Assembly: GCF_018129385.1 (NCBI RefSeq)
Contig: NZ_JAFCLN010000003.1
Coordinates: forward strand, 124,001 to 188,000
Direction: 5' to 3'
Length of the DNA: 64,000 nucleotides
Origin: Bradyrhizobium lablabi
GTDB lineage: Bacteria; Pseudomonadota; Alphaproteobacteria; Rhizobiales; Xanthobacteraceae
How positions within the stretch are numbered: position 1 is the stretch's first letter; every line of letters starts with the position of its first letter. The notes below the pieces were generated by a model. It saw only the letters and a program-made list of their open reading frames with translations, did no database searches and was not told the origin of the DNA. The translations under genes were made by a program, and so were the position numbers. Below are positions 56,909 through 64,000 of the stretch, piece by piece.

Positions 56909-58633
56909 TTAATTCTGCAACCTCACGCCCAACAGCACCACCGTCGACTTCGAGCTCGATCCGGGCGAGCTCGAATCCAGCAGGCTGTGCGTCACGTTGC
57001 CCTTGATCCAGACGTGCCGGTTCAGCTTGTAGATCAGGTCGCCGGAGAGCGTAAATATCTTGTCGGTGCGGTTGTCGCCCTGGTACTCGAGCGTGCCGTA
57101 GGTGAATTTGCCGATGGCGGTCAGCCAGCGGCGGAAGTCGTGATCGACTTCCAAAGTATGGGTGCGGACCAGCACGCCTGACGTGCCCGGCAGCGTGGTC
57201 TCCGCGAGCTGGGTGTCGGAATAGTATTTTGCCGTCGTCAGCGGCGTTGCAGTCCACACCAGCGAGGCGGTGGTAAGCAGGCCCTGTAGCCTGGGCAGGC
57301 GCGGATCGACATAGTGACGCTCGGCCCAGCCGACCGCGAATTCGCCGGTGAGAAGCCGCGAGAATTCGAACGACGAACCGGCCTTGACGTAGCCGCCGCT
57401 CGAATTGCGCGCGAAATTGTTGCGGTCGAGATAGAGGTCGTGGAAGCGGCTGTCGCCCTGCACTTCCGCGAACGGCTTCAGGCCCGGCATCACCTCATAG
57501 CTGATGCGGCCGACGCCGCCAAATTGCGAATAATTGCGGTCGTTGTTGTCGGTCGACGTGCCGTCGGTCAGCTTCGACCATTGATAGTCGGTGCGGTCGA
57601 CCGTGGCGCCGGCGGAGACCTGAAGGCGGTTGAAGGTCTGGTCGATGCCGAGCGTAGAGCCGACCGTGGTGTAGATCGGATAGCGCTGCAGGCCGGCCTG
57701 GATGTTCGGGCTGCCGGGATTATCCGTCGAGACCAGCAGGCGGCCCTGGCCCAGCAGCCGCGTATCGCGCGACACGTCGAGTCGCCCATCGATATGGCCG
57801 ACAAAATTCGGCCGGTCGATATCGAGCGGCGCCGGCAACGGCGTGCCGTCGGCGTTCGGCGTCAGGTTTTGGGTGTAGCCGCTGAAGGAGCCGCGCAGAT
57901 CCGCAACGACGGCGTGCCGCTCCCAGTCCGACACCGCCAAAAACTCCGGCGCGATCACATAGACCGGCCTGCCCTGCGGCTTGTCGAGCCGCCCGGGGTT
58001 GGTGTCGTAGCCGACCGACGTTTCGATCGCGCCCTTGATCAGGAATGCGCCGACATAATCGCCGACCGCGCCGAACGGATCGTCGTCGATCTTGAGCCGC
58101 TTGCGCGGCGGCTGGCCGACCACCCTGCCGGCCATCGCCGGCGGCAACGGCGTCTTGTTGGCGGTCTCCGACGGCGGCACCGAGAGGCGCACGCGCCCGT
58201 TCGGATTGGCGGCGACCGGCGGCGCGGGCGTGCCCGGCCCCGGCGGCGGCTTGGGCCTGGCCTGCCCCGGATAATATTTCGGCTTCTTGCGCTTGCGGTT
58301 GAGCGAGTCGTAGCCGGAGTCCGAAGCGCCGCTCGCCGCCGGAAGACCGTAGGTCGGGATCTGGCCGACGCGCGAAGGCGCGGGCGTATCGGGACTACGC
58401 AGCCGCGGGTCGCTGGAGGGATCTGGCGGCGCCTGGCCGGTCCGATCAGGCGTCGGACGCAGCGGGGAATCCTGCGGGGCGATGAAGCCGCCGCGCACCG
58501 GGCGCAGCATGTCCGGCGTCAGGGTCTGGGCGTGGCCGGAAGTTCCACTCAGGGCGGCAAACGCAAGGCATGGCAATAGCGCGCGGACCGCAGCCGCGCG
58601 CCTTCTTTGGCCCCTTGCTGGACCCAACCCCAC
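56909..58633 (-). CDS. Outer-membrane beta-barrel protein (putative porin-like)
   Basis: A 574-residue secreted protein. After a signal peptide (about 15-35) there is a Pro-rich, basic linker (about 40-180) including KRKKPKYYPGQARPKPPP, and then about 390 residues of alternating beta-strands (GYDTNPGRL, KGAIETSVG, FVGHIDGRLDV, VGRISYEV) as in the outer-membrane beta-barrel group 2 found next to KDO or polysaccharide genes. The function is unknown. A GTG at 58633 is the likely start, but the long basic N-terminus is uncertain. It diverges from kdsD by 183 bases. Confidence 0.7.
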   Translation of the reverse strand: MGLGPARGQRRRAAAVRALLPCLAFAALSGTSGHAQTLTPDMLRPVRGGFIAPQDSPLRPTPDRTGQAPPDPSSDPRLRSPDTPAPSRVGQIPTYGLPAASGASDSGYDSLNRKRKKPKYYPGQARPKPPPGPGTPAPPVAANPNGRVRLSVPPSETANKTPLPPAMAGRVVGQPPRKRLKIDDDPFGAVGDYVGAFLIKGAIETSVGYDTNPGRLDKPQGRPVYVIAPEFLAVSDWERHAVVADLRGSFSGYTQNLTPNADGTPLPAPLDIDRPNFVGHIDGRLDVSRDTRLLGQGRLLVSTDNPGSPNIQAGLQRYPIYTTVGSTLGIDQTFNRLQVSAGATVDRTDYQWSKLTDGTSTDNNDRNYSQFGGVGRISYEVMPGLKPFAEVQGDSRFHDLYLDRNNFARNSSGGYVKAGSSFEFSRLLTGEFAVGWAERHYVDPRLPRLQGLLTTASLVWTATPLTTAKYYSDTQLAETTLPGTSGVLVRTHTLEVDHDFRRWLTAIGKFTYGTLEYQGDNRTDKIFTLSGDLIYKLNRHVWIKGNVTHSLLDSSSPGSSSKSTVVLLGVRLQN

Positions 58634-58816
58634 GATGACTAAACCTCAACTTATTCAAATACTTATCGGACGCGTTCAAACAGCACGCGAAAACGTCGTT
58701 AATGGAGTTAAAACAATTATGGTTAATGACCCGTTGCGCGGTCTTGCGCGCGTCGCCCTGTCCGTTTCGCCGTGGTAAGCAAGGGCCCGGGCGTCAGCCT
58801 CCTTCGAGACTCAGAC

Positions 58817-59812
58817 ATGGCCAATCCGAAACCGCTGATGCAGGACGTATCCCACGACGCCGTGCAATCGGCGCTCCGCACGCTCGATGCCGGCAGCAAC
58901 GGCATTGCGGCGCTATCCGTCGCGCTGCGCGGTCCGCTGGGAACGCCCTTTGTCTCGGCGGTCGAGCTGATCCGGCAGGCCAGGGGCCGCGTCATCGTCA
59001 CCGGCCTCGGCAAGTCCGGCCATATCGGCCGCAAGGTCGCCGCGACGCTGGCCTCCACCGGCACGCCCGCCTTTTTCGTGCACGCCGCGGAAGCCAGCCA
59101 CGGCGACCTCGGCATGATCACGCCCGATGACGTGATCCTGGCACTGTCATGGTCCGGCGAGCAGCCGGAGATGAAGAATCTGGTCAACTACTCGGCGCGC
59201 TTCGCGATCCCGATGATTGCGATCACCTCGAACGCGGAATCCTCGCTCGGGTCGGCCGCACAGATCGTGCTGGAGCTGCCGAAGGTGCGCGAGGCCTGCC
59301 CGCATAATCTGGCGCCGACCACGTCCACGCTGATGCAGGCCGCCATCGGCGACGCGCTCGCCATCGCGCTTTTGGAAAGCCGCGGCTTCACGGCGGTGGA
59401 GTTCGCCAAATTCCATCCCGGCGGCAAGCTGGGGGCGATGCTCAAGCACACCAGCGATTTCATGCATACCGGCGAGGCCGTGCCGCTGAAGCCGCTGGGC
59501 ACGAAAATGTCGGAAGCGCTGGCCGAAATCTCAGCCAAGGGTTTTGGCTGCGTCGCGATAACAGACGCGCGCGGCCATATTGTTGGCATCATCACCGACG
59601 GCGACGTGCGCCGGCACATGCGGCCCGACCTGATGGACGCGCTGGTCGACGACGTCATGACGCGAAACCCGAAGGTGATCGCCAGCAATTCGCTCGCGAG
59701 CGAAGCGCTGAAGCTGATGTCGTCGAAGATCAGCTCGCTGATCGTCACCGACGCCGACAGGCCGGTCGGCATCATTCATCTGCACGATCTCCTGCGCGCC
59801 GGCGTGGCGTAG
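58817..59812 (+). CDS. kdsD: Arabinose-5-phosphate isomerase
   Basis: A 331-residue enzyme that interconverts ribulose-5-phosphate and arabinose-5-phosphate, the first step of KDO and lipopolysaccharide synthesis. An N-terminal SIS domain (VTGLGKSGHIGRK, SWSGEQPE, SNAESSLG) is followed by two CBS domains (about 205-331, including GFGCVAITDARGHIVGIITDGDVRRHM). Its architecture matches KpsF/GutQ/KdsD. The ATG at 58817 follows GAG only; an in-frame GTG-type start at 58772 would add 15 residues. It is a single gene followed by a palindromic repeat. Confidence 0.92.
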   Translation: MANPKPLMQDVSHDAVQSALRTLDAGSNGIAALSVALRGPLGTPFVSAVELIRQARGRVIVTGLGKSGHIGRKVAATLASTGTPAFFVHAAEASHGDLGMITPDDVILALSWSGEQPEMKNLVNYSARFAIPMIAITSNAESSLGSAAQIVLELPKVREACPHNLAPTTSTLMQAAIGDALAIALLESRGFTAVEFAKFHPGGKLGAMLKHTSDFMHTGEAVPLKPLGTKMSEALAEISAKGFGCVAITDARGHIVGIITDGDVRRHMRPDLMDALVDDVMTRNPKVIASNSLASEALKLMSSKISSLIVTDADRPVGIIHLHDLLRAGVA

Positions 59813-59818
59813 CTTTCC

Positions 59819-59949
59819 CGTCGTCCCGGCGAACGCCGGGACCCATAACCTCAAATCTTTATTGCTGCGACGTGCGGGCAGGAAGGCAACCTACACCTCC
59901 TCTCTCACGAAGCCGCGGCGTATGGGTCCCGGCGTTCGCCGGACGACGA
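59819..59949. repeat. Long inverted repeat between kdsD and the AhpD-like gene
   Basis: CGTCGTCCCGGCGAACGCCGG (59819-59839) followed by GACCCATA has a near-exact reverse copy at 59921-59949 (TATGGGTCCCGGCGTTCGCCGG then ACGACG). The arms are separated by about 73 bases. Related hairpins are common in Bradyrhizobium spacers. It lies between convergent genes and could terminate both. Confidence 0.8.
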
Positions 59950-59954
59950 TGGGG

Positions 59955-60494
59955 CTAGATCGGAAACCTCGCCCCCTTTTCCTCCAGCGTCAACGCCAGG
60001 CCGTTCGCGATGTATGACACGGTGTGATAGAAGCCACACAGCAGCATGATCTCCAGGATTTTCGCATCGTCATAATGCGCGCGTAGCGCCGTAAATTCGG
60101 CATCGCTCAGCCTCGCGCGGTGATGCAGCGCATCGACCGCCGCGATCAGCGCCTGCTCGGCGGACGACCAGCACAGTGCGTCCGCGCCGCCGCGCACGGT
60201 GGCGCGGACCTGCTCCTCGGTCAGATGCGCGGCCTGCGCAAAGGTCGTGACATGCACGCCCCATTCATATTCGCATTTTGTCAGCGCACAGGTGCGGTCG
60301 ATGACAATCTCCCGCTCCCTCAGCGACAGCGGCCCGCGGTCCAAAAGGCTGCCGGCGGTGAATTTCTGCCAAGCCCGCGGACTGCCGGCGATCGCACGAA
60401 ACAGCAGCAGCGGCGGCGCACCTTTCATGATGCGGTCGAACTGCTGCTGGAGTTCCGGTGCATAGGGCGGATCGAGTGGCGCGATGCGGGACAT
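59955..60494 (-). CDS. Carboxymuconolactone decarboxylase/AhpD-like protein
   Basis: A 179-residue all-helical protein of the CMD/AhpD family. CALTKCEYEWGVHVTTFA holds the Cys and His of the family's C-x(6)-H-type redox or binding motif, with one of the two usual cysteines displaced (CALTKC). AhpD reduces peroxiredoxin adaptors; other members act on lactones or are peroxidases, so the exact role is open. Its start codon is preceded by two 17-bp palindromes within 50 bases, so it is tightly regulated. Confidence 0.8.
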   Translation of the reverse strand: MSRIAPLDPPYAPELQQQFDRIMKGAPPLLLFRAIAGSPRAWQKFTAGSLLDRGPLSLREREIVIDRTCALTKCEYEWGVHVTTFAQAAHLTEEQVRATVRGGADALCWSSAEQALIAAVDALHHRARLSDAEFTALRAHYDDAKILEIMLLCGFYHTVSYIANGLALTLEEKGARFPI

Positions 60495-60504
60495 GAGGAA
60501 CCTC

Positions 60505-60543
60505 GCTACAATAATTATAGCAATATGCTATAATATTTATAGC
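60505..60543. promoter_or_regulatory. Two tandem 17-bp palindromes, 22 bp centre to centre
   Basis: GCTACAATAATTATAGC (60505-60521) and GCTATAATATTTATAGC (60527-60543) each have 7-bp arms around three bases, and their centres are 22 bp apart, about two helical turns. They start 11 bases upstream of the AhpD-like start codon and contain TATAAT-like elements, so a repressor bound there would block the promoter. No regulator gene is adjacent. Confidence 0.75.
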
Positions 60544-60592
60544 ATTACGCAAGGGCTTTGGCGTGGAAACAGGATGGTGGAGGCAGCCCTTC

Positions 60593-60757
60593 CCTTCTCC
60601 CCTTGTGGGAGAAGGTGGCGCGGACGCAGTCCGCGACGGATGAGGGGTTCTATCCGCGGATACAGCAAAATCTGACGGAGAGAATCCGCCCGCGGAGACA
60701 GACCCCTCACCCGCGCTCGCTTTGCGAGCGCACCCTCTCCCTCAAGGGGAGAGGGTA
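60593..60757. repeat. Palindromic intergenic repeat (CTTCTCCC/GGGAGAAG type)
   Basis: CCCTTCTCCC...GGGAGAAGG, an internal GCGCGGACGCAGTCCGCGAC hairpin and a closing CCCTCTCC...GGGGAGAGGG hairpin with CGCTCGCTTTGCGAGCG make a mosaic of palindromes. It separates the AhpD-like and NfeD genes. Confidence 0.7.
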
Positions 60758-60762
60758 TTCTT

Positions 60763-61209
60763 TCAAGCCGCCGCCACCGTCAAACTGGCTCCGTCCGCGC
60801 TGACGATCTTTACGCGGCTACCGGCGGGGGCGTCGGGGCCGGCGATGCGCCAGATGGTGTCGTCGATCCGCACTGTGCCGGTGCCGTCGACGATCGGCTT
60901 TTCCAAGGTGAACACCCGGCCGACCAGCGCGTCGGTGCGCCGGTTGAGGAACGGATTGCTGGTGCTGGCGGCGCGGCTGGTAACCGCGAAGCGGCGCCAT
61001 AGCGGGACGGCGGCGACCGCGAACACCGCGAACATGAGAAGCTGCGTCTGCCAGGATGGCTGGATCACAAACGACAACAGGCCGACCAGCAGCGCGGCGA
61101 GCCCGAGCCAGAACAGGAAGACACCCGGTGCCGCCAATTCGAGCGCCATGAGGATGAAGCCGAAAATCAGCCAGTTCCAGGTGCCGAGCGTGGTGAACAT
61201 TTGGGCCAT
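60763..61209 (-). CDS. NfeD-family membrane protein
   Basis: A 148-residue protein with three to four hydrophobic helices in the N-terminal half (FGFILMALELAAPGVFLFWLG) and a C-terminal OB-fold domain (TDALVGRVFTLEKPI ... RIDDTIWRIAG). NfeD partners with SPFH (stomatin-like) proteins to organise membrane microdomains. Its gene lies 25 bases after the SPFH gene on the same strand, the typical pairing. The ATG at 61209 follows GAGAGG. Confidence 0.88.
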   Translation of the reverse strand: MAQMFTTLGTWNWLIFGFILMALELAAPGVFLFWLGLAALLVGLLSFVIQPSWQTQLLMFAVFAVAAVPLWRRFAVTSRAASTSNPFLNRRTDALVGRVFTLEKPIVDGTGTVRIDDTIWRIAGPDAPAGSRVKIVSADGASLTVAAA

Positions 61210-61234
61210 GCTGACCTCTCTATTGCTTGCGCTC

Positions 61235-62233
61235 TCAGCGCTGCGGCGCGATCGGCGGCGGCGTGGGGCCGGCATTCGGCACCGAGCCGCGCCGCGCGGC
61301 CGCCGCCGCTGAAGTCGCGCTTTCGCCGAAGGTAGCCTTTGCGATCTCGCCGATGCCGGCGAGCGAGCCCAACATGCCGGTGGCCTCGATCGGCAGCATC
61401 AACACCTTCTGGTTCGGCGATTCCGCAAGCTGGCCGAACGCCTTGATGTATTTGTCGGCGATAAAGTAGTTCAGCGCGGCGATGTCGCCCTTGGCAATGG
61501 ATTCCGAGACCATCTGGGTTGCCTTGGCCTCGGCTTCGGCGAGGCGCTCGCGCGCCTCGGCGTCGCGGAAGGCGGCTTCGCGGCGGCCTTCGGCCTGCAG
61601 GATCTGGCCCTGCTTGGCGCCCTCGGCGCGCAGTATCTCCGACTGGCGCTGGCCTTCGGCCTGCAAAATGTCGGCGCGCTTGACGCGCTCGGCCTTCATC
61701 TGCCGGCCCATCGCCTCGACGAGGTCGGCCGGCGGCACGATGTCCTTGATCTCGATACGGTTGACCTTGAGGCCCCACGGCGAGACCGCGGCATCGACCA
61801 CGCGCAAAAGGCGCTCGTTGATCTCGTCGCGGTGCGACAGCACCTGGTCGAGGTCCATCGAGCCCATCACCGAGCGGATGTTGGTCATGGTCAGCACGAT
61901 GATCGCCTGCTCGAGATTGGCGACCTCGTAGCTCGCTTTCGCGGCGTCGAACACCTGGAAGAAGGCGACGCCGTCCACCGTCACGGTGGCGTTGTCCTTG
62001 GTGATCACTTCCTGCTCGGGAATGGAGATCACCTGCTCCATCATGTTCATCTTGCGCCCGACGCGGTCGAAATAGGGCACGATCAGATTGAGGCCCGGCG
62101 AGAGCGTGCGGGTGTATTTGCCGAAACGTTCGATGGTCCAGTCATAGCCTTGCGGCACGGTCTTTACACCGGCGAACAGTGTGACGATGACGAGAAGTAC
62201 CAGTGCAATCGCGAAAATGTCGAAACCGCTCAT
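61235..62233 (-). CDS. SPFH/band-7 (stomatin, QmcA-like) protein
   Basis: A 332-residue membrane-anchored protein. One N-terminal helix (about 5-25) is followed by the SPFH domain ([31 protein letters not shown] ... [18 protein letters not shown]) and a long Ala/Glu-rich coiled coil (about 185-260), ending in a Pro/Ala tail. It oligomerises at the membrane and works with the downstream NfeD protein, perhaps to protect membrane proteins from or present them to FtsH. GGAGGG precedes the ATG at 62233. Confidence 0.9.
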   Translation of the reverse strand: MSGFDIFAIALVLLVIVTLFAGVKTVPQGYDWTIERFGKYTRTLSPGLNLIVPYFDRVGRKMNMMEQVISIPEQEVITKDNATVTVDGVAFFQVFDAAKASYEVANLEQAIIVLTMTNIRSVMGSMDLDQVLSHRDEINERLLRVVDAAVSPWGLKVNRIEIKDIVPPADLVEAMGRQMKAERVKRADILQAEGQRQSEILRAEGAKQGQILQAEGRREAAFRDAEARERLAEAEAKATQMVSESIAKGDIAALNYFIADKYIKAFGQLAESPNQKVLMLPIEATGMLGSLAGIGEIAKATFGESATSAAAAARRGSVPNAGPTPPPIAPQR

Positions 62234-62460
62234 AAACCCTCCAAGGCGGGAAAGGGATTTTTCCCGCACCATGTCCCCGTCAGACATTGCGTAACGGATG
62301 CCGTTTCTTTTGTCTGCCTAGCGCAGGGCCGGTTCAGCCGGCTGTTATTGCTTCTATAGGTATGGAAGCGTTTGCAAACCTGCCAGATGTACCTGCGCCA
62401 GGCGGAAGACTTATTCCCGGCAATCTGCTTGCAGTGCGGCAAGTGCTGGATGCGAGCGCA

Positions 62461-63498
62461 TCAAATCCAGCCCTGAAGCTCGCGCAGCACGAGCTGGCGG
62501 ATGACATCCATGCCGGCGTCGCTGTCGTTCAGGCAGGGGATCGCGGCAAACTGCTCGCCGCCATTGTGCCGGAAAATCTCGGCGTTCTCCTGCGCGATTT
62601 CCTCCAGCGTCTCCAGGCAATCGGCGGAGAAGCCCGGCGTCACCACCGCGATGCGGCGGATGCCGTCTTTCGCAAGCTGCTCGATGGTCTTGTCGGTGTA
62701 GGGCTGTAACCATTCGGCATTGCCGAAGCGCGACTGGAAGGTGAGCAGCAGTTTTGAGGCATCGAGCCCCAGCCGCTTGCGCAGGGCTTCCGTGGTGGCA
62801 ACGCATTGCGCAAAATAAGGATCGCCCTTGTCGACATACGCTTTCGGCATGCCGTGGAAGGAGGCCACGATCAATTCGGGCTGAAACGGCAGCGTCGCCA
62901 GATGCGCGTTGATGGAGACCGCGAGCGCCTCGATGTAATCGGGATCGTCGTAATAAGGCGGCGAGATCCGCAGCGTCGGCTGGGCACGCATGCCGGCCAG
63001 CGCGCGAAACGCCTCGTCGCAGACAGTGGCGGACGTGGCGGCGGAATATTGCGGATAGAGCGGCACCACCAGGATGCGATCGCAGCCCTGCGCGGCCAGC
63101 GCTTCCAGCCGCGAGCGGATCGACGGATTGCCGTAGCGCATCGCCCAATCGACCGCGACGTGATCGTGGTCGGCGATCGCTTCGGCCAGTTTTTCCGCCT
63201 GCGAGCGCGTGATGGTCTTCAGCGGGGACTCGTTCTTCTCGTTATTCCAGATCTTTGCGTAGTCCTTTGCCTTTCGGGCGGGGCGGATTCGCAAAATGAT
63301 GCCGTTGAGGATCAGCTTCCAGAGCAGGCCCTGGTCCTCGATCACGCGCGGGTCGGACAGGAATTCCTTCAGGTAGACTCGCACGCCCGCGGCGTCACAG
63401 GTATCGGGGGTGCCGAGATTGACCAGCAGCACGCCGACGCGCTGCGGCCCTGCTGCGACGGCCGCCTTGGAATTTTGATTGCGTACCGGGGTCATCAT
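62461..63498 (-). CDS. hemH: Ferrochelatase
   Basis: A 345-residue enzyme that inserts Fe2+ into protoporphyrin IX to make heme. The VGVLLVNLGTPD start, LVVPLYPQYSAATSATV, the catalytic His in VASFHGMPKAY and the conserved LLTFQSRFGNAEWLQPYT and GFSADCLETLEEI segments (Glu ligands) are all present, with no obvious missing residue. It may lack the C-terminal 2Fe-2S centre of some alphaproteobacteria. It is a single gene; 62234-62460 upstream of the SPFH gene holds no gene. Confidence 0.95.
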   Translation of the reverse strand: MMTPVRNQNSKAAVAAGPQRVGVLLVNLGTPDTCDAAGVRVYLKEFLSDPRVIEDQGLLWKLILNGIILRIRPARKAKDYAKIWNNEKNESPLKTITRSQAEKLAEAIADHDHVAVDWAMRYGNPSIRSRLEALAAQGCDRILVVPLYPQYSAATSATVCDEAFRALAGMRAQPTLRISPPYYDDPDYIEALAVSINAHLATLPFQPELIVASFHGMPKAYVDKGDPYFAQCVATTEALRKRLGLDASKLLLTFQSRFGNAEWLQPYTDKTIEQLAKDGIRRIAVVTPGFSADCLETLEEIAQENAEIFRHNGGEQFAAIPCLNDSDAGMDVIRQLVLRELQGWI

Positions 63499-63585
63499 GC
63501 GAGTGGCTTCGCGCCTCGGGCCATCCTTGTCAAGATAATGGCACCTTCGCTACCCTGCCCCCAATTGCCGCGCGTCGGGTGAATC

Positions 63586-63984
63586 ATGACGATTGCCGAT
63601 TTCTGCATTTTCGGGGCGGTTGCGCTCTATCTCCTGACCATCGTGCCGATCAAATGGATCGGGCACCGCAACTACGACAATTCCAAGCCGCGCGATCCCG
63701 CCTTCTATGGCGATCCCCTGCGGGCGCGCGCTCTCGCCGCCCATCAAAACGGCATCGAGACGTTTCCGTTCTTTGCCATAGCGGTCATCTTCGCCGAATT
63801 CCGCGGCGCGCCGCAGCACCTGATCAACGAACTCGCGGTGCTGTTCCTGATCGTGCGGATCGCCTATGTGCTGACCTATATCGGCAACCGCCCGCGGCTT
63901 CGCTCGATCCTCTGGAACATCGGCTTCACCATCAACATCGCGATCTTCTTCCTGCCGCTGTGGCGAGGCTGGCTGCCGGTCTAG
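63586..63984 (+). CDS. MAPEG-family membrane protein
   Basis: A 132-residue protein with four hydrophobic segments. Its NGIETFPFFAIAVIFAEF motif (with Glu) and YIGNRPRLRSILW loop are typical of the MAPEG fold, which in eukaryotes covers glutathione transferases and eicosanoid enzymes. Bacterial members are of unknown function but may bind glutathione or lipids. It diverges from hemH by 87 bases. Confidence 0.82.
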   Translation: MTIADFCIFGAVALYLLTIVPIKWIGHRNYDNSKPRDPAFYGDPLRARALAAHQNGIETFPFFAIAVIFAEFRGAPQHLINELAVLFLIVRIAYVLTYIGNRPRLRSILWNIGFTINIAIFFLPLWRGWLPV

Positions 63985-63986
63985 TC

Positions 63987-64000
63987 TAGAGCAGGATGAC
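63987..64000. repeat. Start of a palindromic repeat cut by the right edge
   Basis: The last 14 bases, TAGAGCAGGATGAC, are the exact reverse complement of 29182-29195, the right end of the family B repeat. The rest presumably lies beyond the window. Confidence 0.6.

Overview
The window looks like chromosomal DNA of a Bradyrhizobium-type alphaproteobacterium (family Nitrobacteraceae). Four things suggest this: high GC coding; many solute-binding proteins of the Bug/TctC, LysR and ABC (NitT/TauT) kinds; a Hsp20 gene with an RpoH-like promoter and a ROSE-type RNA thermometer leader; and several families of short palindromic intergenic repeats. No rRNA, phage, insertion sequence or CRISPR array was found. 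The single tRNA is tRNA-Val(GAC) at about 25.7 kb.

Region by region. 0-9.2 kb: a Tat-exported sulfite dehydrogenase with its small cytochrome c, two MFS transporters around a metallo-beta-lactamase-fold hydrolase, an orphan Bug/TctC binding protein with a GlcG/HbpS-like protein, two small membrane proteins (one of only 48 residues) and a peroxiredoxin-like protein. 9.2-15.8 kb: a LysR regulator, a luciferase-like flavin monooxygenase, a fused indolepyruvate ferredoxin oxidoreductase and a double hot-dog protein. 15.8-25.6 kb: an RND efflux pump with a divergent TetR regulator and palindromic operators, an acetolactate-synthase-like enzyme and a hybrid sensor kinase. 25.7-29.1 kb: tRNA-Val, cpdR, N-formylglutamate amidohydrolase, a Flp pilin with a TTG start, a small RNA that fits the suhB/mmgR (alpha-r8) family, and an inositol-monophosphatase-family gene (hisN-like). 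29.3-38.6 kb: a second orphan Bug protein, LysR, TauE and LysE transporters, a class III cyclase with TPRs, a large membrane-anchored di-heme cytochrome with an unusual N-terminal domain, and a PPOX flavoprotein.

38.7-45.4 kb is a compact catabolic or uptake locus. Six genes on the minus strand (FadR-type regulator, two permeases, ATPase, a small membrane protein, periplasmic binding protein) are butted or overlapped end to end. They diverge from an iron-dependent alcohol dehydrogenase/maleylacetate-reductase-like gene followed by an AT-richer SDR. 45.5-54.9 kb: a lysophospholipase-like hydrolase, thermometer-controlled hsp20, a proline-rich secreted protein, and glutamate synthase gltB and gltD separated by two palindromic repeats.

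55.1-56.9 kb holds a single AT-rich gene of the GmrSD type (DUF262 plus HNH/DUF1524). It is the clearest horizontally acquired, probable anti-phage gene here. 56.9-64 kb returns to core functions: an outer-membrane beta-barrel protein, arabinose-5-phosphate isomerase (kdsD), an AhpD-like protein under a striking double palindrome, an NfeD/SPFH pair, ferrochelatase (hemH) and a MAPEG protein.

The most interesting items are: the di-heme cytochrome whose cytoplasmic N-terminus carries a heme-thiolate-like PCP motif; the solitary GmrSD-like gene; the anti-Shine-Dalgarno small RNA; the twin 17-bp operators at about 60.5 kb; and the 48-residue membrane protein. All assignments come from reading the sequence; no database search was run.
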